Assembly: GCA_963771545.1 (NCBI GenBank)
Contig: CAVYTX010000002.1
Location: forward strand, 1,178,001 to 1,242,000
Length of the DNA: 64,000 nt
Source of the DNA: CAKZLS01 sp963771545
Lineage (GTDB): Bacteria; Pseudomonadota; Alphaproteobacteria; Rhodospirillales; Defluviicoccaceae
Reading direction: 5' to 3'
Both the position numbers and the translations under genes were made by a program. This document shows, one piece after another, positions 45,985 through 55,800 of the stretch. The notes below the pieces were generated by a model, which was given only the letters and a program-made list of their open reading frames with translations, was not told the DNA's origin and did not search any database. Each line of letters begins with the position of its first letter. The stretch's first letter is position 1.

Positions 45985-45988
<4 letters not shown>
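45278..45988 (+). CDS. ureF: Urease accessory protein UreF
   Basis: The 236-residue helical protein from ATG 45278 has LLTWLSPAFPVGGYTYSHGI, the UreF hallmark, and AFAANLVSAGVRLVPLGQSD near the C-terminus. It is the activator that gates UreG in urease maturation. Translation is coupled to ureE (overlap) and ureG (ATGA). Confidence 0.93.
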
Positions 45989-46587
<599 letters not shown>

Positions 46588-46613
46588 CCACTCCGCCCGG
46601 CAATCAAGGAAAA

Positions 46614-46690
<77 letters not shown>

Positions 46691-46803
46691 TGACGCTGAA
46701 ACTAGTGGCTTTCGGGTTTTCCGACAAGACGGGAACGCCGGCGGGGACGAACAGGCGTTCATCCCGACATCACGGCAGCAAACACGGCAACAAACTAACG
46801 GGG

Positions 46804-47121
46804 TCAGATAGTGGTTTTTACCGGCCAGGAGATACTGCGCGCGCGCGGATGGCTACGGCTCATGCGGGCGAGGATATCCAACAGGTCGCCGAACTTTTCG
46901 GTGACGGTCAGCGCCCAACCGTCGAACCCGGTGGCCATGTAACCGGATTTTTCGGTCTTCGCCACCTTGAGGGTCAATGGCTGGTTGCCGTCGACGGAGA
47001 TCTCCAGGACGTCCTCGCCATTCAGGCCATCGCGGCGCCGCCAATCCCGCCAACTGGGCACCCGGTCGAAACGCTCCACGAACTCGGCGAATTCTTCGGC
47101 GGTATAAGTGACGTTGGGCAC
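46804..47121 (-). CDS. Hypothetical protein, 105 residues
   Basis: Read from GTG 47121, which has a good AGGAG upstream. The sequence (NVTYTAEEFAEFVERFDRVP, SWRDWRRRDG, LEISVDGNQPLTLKVAKTEK) looks like a folded acidic protein with no signal or membrane segment. I do not recognise the family. The in-frame extension upstream to 47238 has no ribosome site. It lies between tRNA-Pro and the DUF192 gene. Confidence 0.6.
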   Translation of the reverse strand: MPNVTYTAEEFAEFVERFDRVPSWRDWRRRDGLNGEDVLEISVDGNQPLTLKVAKTEKSGYMATGFDGWALTVTEKFGDLLDILARMSRSHPRARSISWPVKTTI

Positions 47122-47365
47122 GGAATGCTCCTGGTTCACACGGTTCAGAGGACATCCCTTCCCAGAATCAGGCGATACATGCCCGGTTTCTTGTTTTTGG
47201 AGGCTCCACGCACCTGAGATTTTGTTGCGTTGCAGCATCGTCTTTATGATGTATCAAAAGATGACCTCAAAAACAACCCTCATAAGGGTTTCCCCTTTAT
47301 ATTTCCTTAACTCCAGGTTTTATTGGCCAATCGAAATTTACCGGTTTTCGGAGAATGTTGACCGC

Positions 47366-47893
47366 TCAGTTCGCGGGCGCATCAAAGATCGGATGGCGGA
47401 TGCGGTCGCCTGTCCGAATGCCGAGCCGCCGGGCGGTCCCGGCGTTGAGTTCGAGCACCGCCCGCACGGATTCGCCGGATGGTATCGGCGTCAAGGAAAG
47501 TGGCACGGTGTTTTCGGCCACGCGCGCGACCCTCCCTTGAGCGTCGATAAACAGCATGTCCAGCGGCACAACCGTGTTTTTCATCCACATGGCGACCGGC
47601 CGGCTCTCCATGTAGTCGAACAGCATGCCGGCGTCGGCGGCGAGCGACGGGCGATGCTGAAGGCCTTGCACCCGGCGCGCCCAAGTATCCGCCACCTCCA
47701 CGGCGAAGTCGAACCGTCCCATCGCGGTTTCGATGGTCAGGAGGGAACGCGGGAATTCCATCTCCCGCTCGGACGCGCCGGCGCCGGCGCGCGGCAGATC
47801 CATGCCCGTCGCCGCCAATCCCAAGGCCAGAGAGTACAAGAGCACTCGGCGCCTGGTGAATTGCGTTCGAACCCGGTTCATGTTCGTGGCCAT
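47366..47893 (-). CDS. DUF192-family exported protein
   Basis: The 175-residue protein has an Arg-Arg start (RTQFTRRRVLLYSLALGLA) and a signal peptide of about 40 residues, possibly Tat-like. The DUF192 domain is clear: VEVADTWARRVQGLQHRPSL, GMLFDYMESRPVAMWMKNTV, PLDMLFIDAQGRV and VLELNAGTARRLGIRTGDRI. Members are small periplasmic or envelope proteins of unknown role. Confidence 0.85.
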   Translation of the reverse strand: MATNMNRVRTQFTRRRVLLYSLALGLAATGMDLPRAGAGASEREMEFPRSLLTIETAMGRFDFAVEVADTWARRVQGLQHRPSLAADAGMLFDYMESRPVAMWMKNTVVPLDMLFIDAQGRVARVAENTVPLSLTPIPSGESVRAVLELNAGTARRLGIRTGDRIRHPIFDAPAN

Positions 47894-48010
47894 ACTCTAC
47901 TTCTCGCCGGTATCGCAATAGGCGCTATTCCCCGCCGCCCGGCCCGTCACGGCGAAAGTGGAATTGCCTTGTCTAGGGGTTTGCCCACCGGCGCGGATAC
48001 CGCTATAAAG

Positions 48011-48025
48011 TTGTGCGTCGCACAA
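48011..48025. promoter_or_regulatory. 15-bp palindrome upstream of the antiporter gene
   Basis: TTGTGCG-T-CGCACAA is a perfect inverted repeat centred 63 bases before the NhaD-type gene. Its TGCGTCGCA core resembles repressor operators of the PhaR type, but that is only resemblance. Confidence 0.35.
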
Positions 48026-48080
48026 TCGGGCCAATGCGCCAATGGTTTTGGCGGATAAGGACAGAGGCGGGGGAAACGGG

Positions 48081-49535
48081 ATGAAGAAGACGCTCTTTGC
48101 AGTGGCGGCCCTGCTGGTGGTGGCGTTGCCGCCGGCGATCGCCTTGGCGGCCGTCGCGCCTAACGGGGGGCTTCATGCGGGCGGCGCCCCGCACTTGGAC
48201 GGCTCTCAATTGGGCTTGTGGTGGTCCCTGCCGTTCGCGGGAATGCTGCTTTCCATCGCCGTTTTCCCGCTGGTGGCGCCGCACTTCTGGGAGCATCATT
48301 TCGGCAAGATTTCGGCGCTGTGGATCGTCGTGGTGCTGGGACCGTTCCTTGTGCTGTACGGCTGGCAGTTGACGCTGTTCGAGGTTCTTCATCTGCTTTT
48401 GCTTGAATATCTGCCGTTCATCATCCTGCTTCTGGCGCTGTTCACGGTGGCCGGCGGCATTCACTTCGCCGGCAGTTTTCAGGGTTCGCCGCTGAGCAAC
48501 ACCGTCTTTCTCGCCGGCGGCACGGCCATCGCCAGTTGGACCGGAACCACCGGCGCCTCCATGCTGCTGATCCGCCCAGTCATGCGCGCCAACAAGGACC
48601 GCCGCTACAAGGTCCACGTCATCATCTTTTTCATCTTCCTGGTCAGCAACATCGGCGGCGCCCTCACCCCGCTGGGCGATCCGCCGCTGTTCCTCGGGTT
48701 CCTCAAGGGTGTGAGCTTCTTCTGGCCCACGGTTCACGTATTCCTGCCCATGATGCTGGTGGCCGTGTTTCTGCTCGCCATCTTCTACGTCATGGACAGT
48801 TACCTCTACCGCAAGGAAGGCGGGGCTCCGGAACCCACGCCCGTGGAAGAAAAAGTCAAGGTCGGCATCAACGGCTGGCCCAACGTCGCGCTTCTGGGGG
48901 GTGTCGTCGGCGCGGTTTTGATGAGCGGCATGTGGAAACCCGGCATCGGCTTCGACGTCTATCACGTGCACGTGGAGTTGCAAAACCTGCTCCGCGACCT
49001 GCTTCTGCTGCTAATCACCTGGGTGTCGTGGCAATTCACCGACCGCGAGCACCGCCGGGCGAACGAATACAATTGGCACCCCATCCTCGAAGTGGCCAAG
49101 CTGTTCGCCGGCATCTTCGTCACCATCGTGCCGGTGATCGCCATCCTCAAGGCCGGCGAGAACGGCGCGCTGTCCGCCGTCATCGGCGCCGTCACCGACG
49201 AGGCGGGCCAGCCGCAGAACGCCATGTACTTCTGGCTGACCGGCATGCTGTCCAGCTTCCTCGACAACGCGCCCACCTATCTGGTGTTCTTCAACGCGGC
49301 CGGCGGCGACGCCGTCGAACTCATGGGACCGCTGTCGGGCACGCTGCTGGCCATCTCCGCCGGCGCCGTGTTCATGGGCGCCAACAGCTACATCGGTAAC
49401 GCCCCCAATTTCATGGTCAAGGCCATCGCCGAGTCGTCGGGCATCCGCATGCCGAGCTTCTTCGCTTATCTGTTGTGGTCGGGATTGATCCTGGTGCCGC
49501 TGTTCGGCGTGGTCACCGTGGTGTTTTTCCTGTAA
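48081..49535 (+). CDS. NhaD-type sodium:proton antiporter
   Basis: The 484-residue membrane protein starts at ATG 48081 behind GGGGGAAACGGG. It has a cleavable or anchoring N-terminal segment and about 12 helices. Ion-transporter superfamily motifs include FLVSNIGGALTPLGDPPLFL and LTGMLSSFLDNAPTYLVFF, and GANSYIGNAPNFMVKAIAES near the end. These are the two symmetric half-motifs of NhaD-type carriers. A His-rich loop (WEHHFGK) lies early. A strong hairpin follows its stop. Confidence 0.85.
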   Translation: MKKTLFAVAALLVVALPPAIALAAVAPNGGLHAGGAPHLDGSQLGLWWSLPFAGMLLSIAVFPLVAPHFWEHHFGKISALWIVVVLGPFLVLYGWQLTLFEVLHLLLLEYLPFIILLLALFTVAGGIHFAGSFQGSPLSNTVFLAGGTAIASWTGTTGASMLLIRPVMRANKDRRYKVHVIIFFIFLVSNIGGALTPLGDPPLFLGFLKGVSFFWPTVHVFLPMMLVAVFLLAIFYVMDSYLYRKEGGAPEPTPVEEKVKVGINGWPNVALLGGVVGAVLMSGMWKPGIGFDVYHVHVELQNLLRDLLLLLITWVSWQFTDREHRRANEYNWHPILEVAKLFAGIFVTIVPVIAILKAGENGALSAVIGAVTDEAGQPQNAMYFWLTGMLSSFLDNAPTYLVFFNAAGGDAVELMGPLSGTLLAISAGAVFMGANSYIGNAPNFMVKAIAESSGIRMPSFFAYLLWSGLILVPLFGVVTVVFFL

Positions 49536-49557
49536 TCGGTTGACCCCGTCACAGGAA

Positions 49558-49594
49558 GCGGACAAGGAGAACACGCCGCGTTCTCCTTGTCCGC
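49558..49594 (+). terminator. Strong stem-loop after the antiporter gene
   Basis: A perfect 15-bp stem (GCGGACAAGGAGAAC with GTTCTCCTTGTCCGC) encloses the loop ACGCCGC. No U-run follows. It probably ends or protects the antiporter transcript. It also lies 37 bases before the MipA gene and contains an AGGAG that could be hidden in the stem. Confidence 0.65.
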
Positions 49595-49630
49595 GATAAC
49601 GTCTTCTCCCCGGAATCAAAGGAAATTCGC

Positions 49631-50452
49631 GTGCGTGCAATAGCCATGGTCCTGGGAGCCCTGCTCCTGGCGATCCTCGCCGCGTTGGGACACAGGCAGG
49701 CCCGCGCCCAGGAAATCCAGATCCCGGCGCCGGCCACCATCCCCGACTTCGTGGGTCTCGCCATCGGGTTCGCCCCGGACTATATCGGCGCCAACGAGTA
49801 CATCGTCGGCCCCGCGCCGTTCGGCCGGCTCGGCTGGGGTGAATGGCGCAACGTGACTTTGGTGGGTAACGAGCTTTCCGCGAACATCGTCGACCACCCG
49901 ATCCTGAGGTTCGGCCCGATCGGCCGGTATCGCTTTGGCCGCAACCACGTCAAGGACAACGTCGTCGACAAGATGAACGACATCAGCGGCACGGTGGAAC
50001 TGGGCGGTTACGCCGGGGCCGAATTCATCAACGACGTGGACCCGAGGATCCGCCTGATCGTCCGGGCGTCGGTCACCCACGATGTGGGCCAGGTCAACAA
50101 CGGCCTCGTCGTCCGCGGTGGCCTGAACTACTGGTATCCCCTGGCCGAGTTCCTCACCCTCGGCCTCGCCACGTCGGTCAGTTATGCCAACGGCAACTGG
50201 ATGGAGACCTACTTCGGCGTCGACCACACCGACGCGCGGCAGAGCGGCCTCCCGTTCTACCGCGCCGATGGCGGGATCAAGGACGTCTGGTTCGGACCGT
50301 ATTTCCTGTTTCACCTCAGCCGCGAATGGCACGTGGGCACGGGACTGTTCTATTCGCGCCTGCTCGGCGACGCGGCCGACAGCCCGGTGGTGAAGGACCG
50401 GGGATCCGCCAACCAGTTCATCGGCGGCGCCGGATTTCTCTATTCCTGGTAA
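49631..50452 (+). CDS. MipA/OmpV-family outer-membrane protein
   Basis: The 273-residue protein has a signal peptide of about 26 residues ending RQARAQ. The body is beta-rich with FAPDYIGANEYIVGPAPFGR, GPIGRYRFGRNH and GAEFINDVDPRIRLIVRASV, typical of MipA/OmpV. It ends in Trp, as many outer-membrane barrels end in an aromatic residue. The family scaffolds murein enzymes or forms channels; the specific role here is unknown. Confidence 0.85.
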   Translation: MRAIAMVLGALLLAILAALGHRQARAQEIQIPAPATIPDFVGLAIGFAPDYIGANEYIVGPAPFGRLGWGEWRNVTLVGNELSANIVDHPILRFGPIGRYRFGRNHVKDNVVDKMNDISGTVELGGYAGAEFINDVDPRIRLIVRASVTHDVGQVNNGLVVRGGLNYWYPLAEFLTLGLATSVSYANGNWMETYFGVDHTDARQSGLPFYRADGGIKDVWFGPYFLFHLSREWHVGTGLFYSRLLGDAADSPVVKDRGSANQFIGGAGFLYSW

Positions 50453-50477
50453 CCCCGGGCGCCCGAATAACGTCAAT

Positions 50478-51293
50478 CTACTGGCGCATGAGCACCGGTA
50501 CGGTGGTGTGCTGCATAACATAGTCGGTGGCCCCGCCGACCAACAGTTCGCGCAGCCGCGAGCGCGAGAGCGCGCCCATGACAATCAGGTCGCAGTTATT
50601 TTGCTGGGCCGCTTTGAGGATGCCCCTTCCGGCGTTTTTGTTGGGTTTCAATACCGTGGCCTTGATTCCATGGTGACCGAGGTAGGTGGCGAGGTCGCTC
50701 CCCGGAACCTCCGCGTGCTCGTCGCTGACCGACGCCAGCACCAGGACCTCGTTGGCCTCGCGCAGGAACGACAGCGCGCCGCGGATCGCCGTGATGGCCT
50801 GGGCGGTATTCTTCCATCCGATCAGGATCCGCTTGCCCGCGACGTCGCCTTCCCATTTCCACGGCACCAACAGGATCTCGCATCCCGCCGACACCACCAG
50901 GTGATCCGCCATATGGAGGACGAGACCGTTCTCCACGTGGTCCGGCGCCTCTTGGCGGACCACCACCAGGTCGGCGAGATGGGCCCAGCGCGCCATCAGC
51001 TCGTTCACTCCGCCGTGCTTCTCGTGCCACTCCCACGACCTGAGACCGGCGCACGCCTGTTCCACCTCCGCCTTGATGGCGTCGATCCGTTGCTTCTCCT
51101 CCTCCTTGGCGTCGTCCAGAAAGGCCAGCGACACGGCCCGGCCGATCATCCCGGCGGGATAGTCGGGTTTCGGGGTGGCGTAGACCACGTTCAGATGAGC
51201 GTCGAACCGATTGGCCAGCCCCGCCGACAGCCGCAGCCGCGCGAGGTGCTGCTTGTCATACGCCATATGAACGACGATGCACTTGATGGACAT
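50478..51293 (-). CDS. Universal stress protein with two Usp-type domains
   Basis: The 271-residue protein has an N-terminal domain starting MSIKCIVVHMAYDKQHLARL. The second domain ends in VMGALSRSRLRELLVGGATD, the G-x2-G-like anion loop, and VMQHTTVPVLM. This is the tandem UspE-like layout. Only the second domain shows a recognisable ligand loop. It is convergent with the MipA gene. The gene-free accessory stretch begins at its 5' side. Confidence 0.85.
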   Translation of the reverse strand: MSIKCIVVHMAYDKQHLARLRLSAGLANRFDAHLNVVYATPKPDYPAGMIGRAVSLAFLDDAKEEEKQRIDAIKAEVEQACAGLRSWEWHEKHGGVNELMARWAHLADLVVVRQEAPDHVENGLVLHMADHLVVSAGCEILLVPWKWEGDVAGKRILIGWKNTAQAITAIRGALSFLREANEVLVLASVSDEHAEVPGSDLATYLGHHGIKATVLKPNKNAGRGILKAAQQNNCDLIVMGALSRSRLRELLVGGATDYVMQHTTVPVLMRQ

Positions 51294-51455
51294 GGTTCGA
51301 TCTTCCTTCGGGCCCGAGAGTTTCCCCCGCGCCCCAAGGACGTCCCGGGGCGCATACGATGGTTCAGACCCTACCTTCGCGCCTGCAAAAAATCAATAAC
51401 GCGCAGGGCGGCATTCTCCAACGCCCGGCCGGCGCCCCACGCGGCCCAATCCGTC

Positions 51456-51475
51456 TTGACGACACGTGTCGTCAA
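51456..51475. repeat. Perfect 20-bp palindrome of the TGTCGTC family
   Basis: TTGACGACACGTGTCGTCAA is self-complementary over all 20 bases. It is two TGTCGTCAA ends head to head. The same heptamer recurs seven more times (one copy TGTCATC) within the next 300 bases. Confidence 0.9.
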
Positions 51476-51490
51476 AAAAACGCCGAAAAT

Positions 51491-51518
51491 GACGACATTT
51501 TTCGCAAAAAAGACGACA
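51491..51518 (-). repeat. Two GACGACA heptamers (minus orientation)
   Basis: GACGACATTT occurs at 51491 and GACGACATT at 51512, 21 bases apart, about two helical turns. A weaker TTGACATTTG follows at 51529. These are in the opposite orientation to the arrays further right. Confidence 0.8.
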
Positions 51519-51580
51519 TTTGCCGACTTGACATTTGCTAACCCCTTGATTTCATTGGGTCGAAATAAAAGTGGCTAAAC

Positions 51581-51610
51581 TGTCGTCATTTGTCATCATT
51601 TGTCGTCAAA
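51581..51610 (+). repeat. Triple 10-bp direct repeat TGTCRTCATT
   Basis: Three back-to-back decamers: TGTCGTCATT, TGTCATCATT and TGTCGTCAAA. The period is exactly 10 bases, so any bound protein units would lie on one face of the helix. Confidence 0.9.
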
Positions 51611-51733
51611 AAAGTTTGTATCCAATTGAAATTAAACAAACATTCACGAATGCTTATTCTTGTAGTGTAACGACGTAAGGTCTTGAAAACAAACAAAACA
51701 TGGCGTTGTGCAGCCGGATCGTTCCGCTTTCAA

Positions 51734-51753
51734 TGTCGTCATTTGTCGTCATA
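51734..51753 (+). repeat. Double 10-bp direct repeat TGTCGTCATW
   Basis: TGTCGTCATT is followed directly by TGTCGTCATA, again with a 10-base period, 133 bases after the end of the triple array. Confidence 0.85.
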
Positions 51754-51894
51754 ATGAACCGTTCGTTCCAATTAACGAACCCAGCCCGGGCGAGCGTCCG
51801 CACCGGAAAGTATTAGGAATGATATCCGATATGAGGGCGAATTTCAATGGCGCTCGGTGGCCGGGACCGCAGCGCCATACCCGCCGCCGTCGCC

Positions 51895-51937
51895 AACGTC
51901 GTCATCGCGAACGCAGTGAAGCGATCCAGGGATTCCG
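51895..51937. repeat. Dispersed-repeat-like segment
   Basis: CGTCATCGCGAACGCAGTGA and the following AGCGATCCAGGG resemble the widespread intergenic repeat with core CGTCATTGCGAGCG...AAGCAATCC. Its translation (HRERSEAIQGF) is the usual false-peptide signature of such repeats. Confidence 0.55.
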
Positions 51938-52072
51938 GCGGGCTCACTAAATTCACTGGATGACTTTGATGCGCGCGCGTCGACATGCCGTCTCGCTGCG
52001 GACGTAGTACCGACATTCGTGGGTTTTTCAAGACTTGACCCCCTTTCTTACAACGAGCCACTCACGCCGCGA

Positions 52073-52270
52073 GGAACAGGTCGTGAATGATGAGATCGAG
52101 CACGGGCGGATTTAGGCGTGACGCAGTTGAAGCGCTCGACGGCCTCGGCGAGACCAGCGAGGAAGAGCCGGCGGTCGCCGTCATTCTTGTAACCTCGCGG
52201 CGGTTGGGTCGCGGTTTTCAATGCCGCGATCGATGCTTTTCCAATGCTGCTTCTTCAACACTTGGGCAAC
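52073..52270 (-). pseudogene. Possible degraded coding relic
   Basis: On the minus strand one frame gives GYKNDGDRRLFLAGLAEAVE followed by RFNCVT. A neighbouring frame gives PPVLDLIIHDLFLAA and a stop. Together they look like the C-terminus of a protein broken by a frameshift. I do not recognise the family. It may be chance. Confidence 0.25.
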
Positions 52271-52794
52271 CCTTTAACATTGAAATTGTGTAATAACACA
52301 ACTGTTACGGGCGCTTCGTTTCGCATGAGAAACAACCTCGGGTTCGTGGACGATCACAATTGGTTCTCGTAAGATATTGGCGTTTAAGCGCTTCGTGAAA
52401 GCGACGCGGGAGGGGCTCGCCAGGCAGCCACGGGGCCGCATTCTCACTAGCCCGTGAGCAAATCGGCTGAGTTATACGGGTAACTTTCTAATAACTGGGT
52501 ACGGAGACGCCGATGGGCGCGACTCCGAAGCATCTAAGCGATTCAAGCGGCCGTGTGTGCACGGCCCCGCCATCAATGAAATCGGATGCCCTTCGTTTCG
52601 CGCCGCGGCGGCGACTCGCGATGAATCGCGCGCCGGCGCCCGGCGCCATGGGCGAATGGGGCTAAGCAATCGCGGCACAACCAGGCGATGGTTAATGGGG
52701 GCTTGGGCGCCCACTGCCCACCCAAGCAAAGTGCCGGCGACAAACCGGCAACTTCCGCATCGTTTTCGAAACGATCCGCGGAGAATTCCGAACG

Positions 52795-52830
52795 TAACGT
52801 AGGAGCAAAACTTAACGTAGGAGCGAAACA
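52795..52830 (+). promoter_or_regulatory. Tandem 18-bp repeat carrying two Shine-Dalgarno sites before the RTX gene
   Basis: TAACGTAGGAGCAAAACT (52795-52812) and TAACGTAGGAGCGAAACA (52813-52830) differ at two positions. Each holds AGGAG. The second is correctly spaced for the ATG at 52831; the first is a spare site 18 bases further up. Confidence 0.8.
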
Positions 52831-55800
52831 ATGGCTGAGATTTTCGGAACACCGAACGATGACGACATTACCGGCACATCGAACGACGACACCATCTTTG
52901 GGGACGACGGCGACGATATTATCGATGGCGCCGGCGGCGACGACAGCTTACTCGGACAGGCCGGCGAGGACACTCTGAGCGGCGGTTCGGGGCAAGACAG
53001 CTTTAGCGGCGGCAGTAACGACGACACCGTCGACTACACCTATACGGGTTCGGACCGGCTGCGGGTCGATTTGGAGGCCGGGTTCGCATGGTTCGTCGAC
53101 GATCCCACCAGTCCCCCCGGTGGCGGCAATACCGCCTCCACCACCGAACCGTTGTCATCCATCGAGAATGTAATCGCCGGCAGCGGCGACAACGTCATCA
53201 TCGGCGACGACGATGACAATTTTCTCGATGGCGGCTCGGGGAACGATACCTTGGATGGGGGCGAGGGCGACGACACCTTCGTTGGAGGCTCCGGGGATGA
53301 CCTGATCATCAGCGGCGAGGATTTCGACGGCGAGAGCCTCAACTTCCAAATCAATGGCGACGACATCGATGACACCTTGTTCGCCATCGACGGCGGCGGT
53401 GGCAACGATACCATTGATTACAGTTTGAGCCCTAACGTCAACAATGTCGTCATGATGGACCAGGTCCGGCTCGAAACCGACGGTACCGAGAAAACGGTGT
53501 CGTTCATCGTCAACTCCAAGTGGCGCGTCAACTCCGCGCAGCGCGACTACGTCCCATTTAAAAACGTCGAGAATTATATTGGCGGCGATCTTGGCCGGGA
53601 CGACATCCATGGAAACGACGCCGACAACCAATTCTGGGGCGGCGGCGGCAGCGACCAAATTCACGGCGCTGGCGGTAACGACTCGATCTACGGCGGAGCG
53701 TCCAGTGACAATCTCGTCGGCGGATTCGGAGACGATCTGATCGACGGCGGCGCGGGCTTCGGCGACTTGGTCGATTATTTCTACACCACCGTTGGCCGCC
53801 GCATCGATCTGGACAACGGCACCGCCACCAGGGCCGATGGCGCCGATGACGGCGATGTCGACACGCTGATCGGCATCGAATGGGCGCGCGGCAGCAGAGG
53901 CGATGATATCGTTCTTGGGTCGAACAGCCAGGGCAACCGGTTGCAAGGGGGCGAGGGCGACGACATCATCAATGGTCGCGCGGGCAACAACGACCTGTTC
54001 GGCGACGGCGGAGCCGATACGTTCGCCTTCGACACCGACGCGAATGGAACAAACACCATTGAGGATTGGGGGCTGGGCGGAGCCGACGTCATCGATCTGG
54101 ACGCCCTCGGCGCCGATGAGGACAATGTCAATATCGACGACAGCGTCCCCGGCGTCACGACCATTACCATCGACGGCGTGGCCGATTTCTCGATCGTGCT
54201 CGACGATACGGACAGCAGGCAGTTCGACCTCTCCGACCTTGATGACGACGGTATCATTCGAGCAACGGGGATGACCTTCGAGGTCATCGACGACTATCAG
54301 CACAACGTGCCGTCCTACGAGTGGTATTTCGGCTGCGGCCCCACCGCCATGGCCTCGGTGATGGGCTTCTGGGACCTCAATGGTTACGGGAACCTGTTCG
54401 ACGCCTCGGGCTGGGACGAGGTCGGCACCATGCAGTATGTCAAGGACCATGCCGCGAGCCCGGAATGGATCGCCAGCTACGCAACTCTTTCGAGTACGGA
54501 TACCGTGCAGCCGGGCTACTTCGATAACAGCCTCGCGGGCTTCGCCAACTCGGGGAAAGGCAATACGTACCATCATACGGGTACCCCCAGGGGCGGCGCC
54601 GGAAATTCGTTGGAAGACTACCCCGAATTTCGCGGCTACGACGGCTGGAATGTCCAGGCCGAGCAATTGCTCGGCGCGGATGTGAAAGCGCTGTGGGAGA
54701 CCCTCAACAGCGAGATCCAGGCCGGCCGGGTCGCGATGGCCTATCTCGCCACCGGAAGCGATCCCAATCACTACGTGCCAGTCTTCGGCACCGCGAAAAG
54801 CGGCGATAAGCTGTATTATGCTCACTATAATCACAGCTCGACCCATAGCGTGGTCTGGGGCGAGACCGAGGATGCCCTCTGGCATGAATTCAGCGGCCTG
54901 ACGGAAGCCGATGGCTGGGGCATCGACACCATTTACTTCCTCAGACCCGAGGCCCTGACCCTTAATGGCAGTGGCGGCGCCAACAATCTCGAAGGGAACG
55001 GCGGAGACGACACCATCAATGGCAACGGCGGGGCCGACGCCCTGAACGGAGGCATTGGCCACGATCTCCTGAATGGCGGCAGCGGCGATGACGACCTCAT
55101 GGGAGGGCCCGGCTTTGATACCCTGATCGGTGGAACGGGCGAGGACAGTTTCGATGGCGGGGCCGGCTCGGATACGGCCGACTACAGCTATACTTCGTCC
55201 GACCGGTTGCGGGTGGATCTGGGCGCGGGGTTCGCATGGTTCGTCAACAATCCCGACAATCCCCCCGGTGGCGGCAATACCCCCACCACTACCGAACAGC
55301 TGACATCCATCGAGAATGTAATCGGCGGCGACGGCGACAATGTCATCATCGGCGACGACAACGACAATAATCTTGCCGGTGGCGGCGGCGACGACAGTCT
55401 CGTGGGGGGAGACGGCGACGATACCCTAAGCGGCGGCGCGGGCGAGGACAGCTTTGACGGCGGTGACGGCTCGGATACCGCCGACTATAGTTACAGTTCT
55501 TCCGACCGGTTGCGGGTGGATCTGACCGAAGAAAGGGCGTGGTTCCTCGACGATCCAAACAATCCCCCTGGTGGCGGTAATGACCCCAGCACCGAGGAAG
55601 AGCTGAATTCCATCGAGAATGTGATCGGAACCAGCGGCGACAACTACATCATCGGCGACGGCAATGACAATGTTCTCGACGGCGGTGGCGGCAACGACAC
55701 GATCTTCGGCGGCGGCGGCAACGACACCCTGATCGGCGGCAGTGGTAGCGATACCCTGGTCGGCGGCGCCAACAATGACCTCCTGGAGGGCGGCAGCGGT

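Larger units (their letters stand above)
51294..52830. other. 1.5-kb gene-free accessory stretch with repeat arrays and a possible gene relic
   Basis: No intact gene is supported over 1537 bases. The stretch is locally A+T-rich (51480-51780) between G+C-rich genes. It holds the TGTCGTC repeat arrays (51456-51750), a dispersed-repeat-like segment (51895-51937), a possible degraded coding relic on the minus strand (52073-52270) and the tandem ribosome-site repeat before the RTX gene. It has the look of an insertion scar. Confidence 0.6.

Noticed and set aside
53155..55062. A 635-codon open frame on the minus strand
   Set aside because: It is a shadow of the RTX gene; the Val/Ile/Ala pattern is produced by the repeated Asp-Gly codons read backwards.
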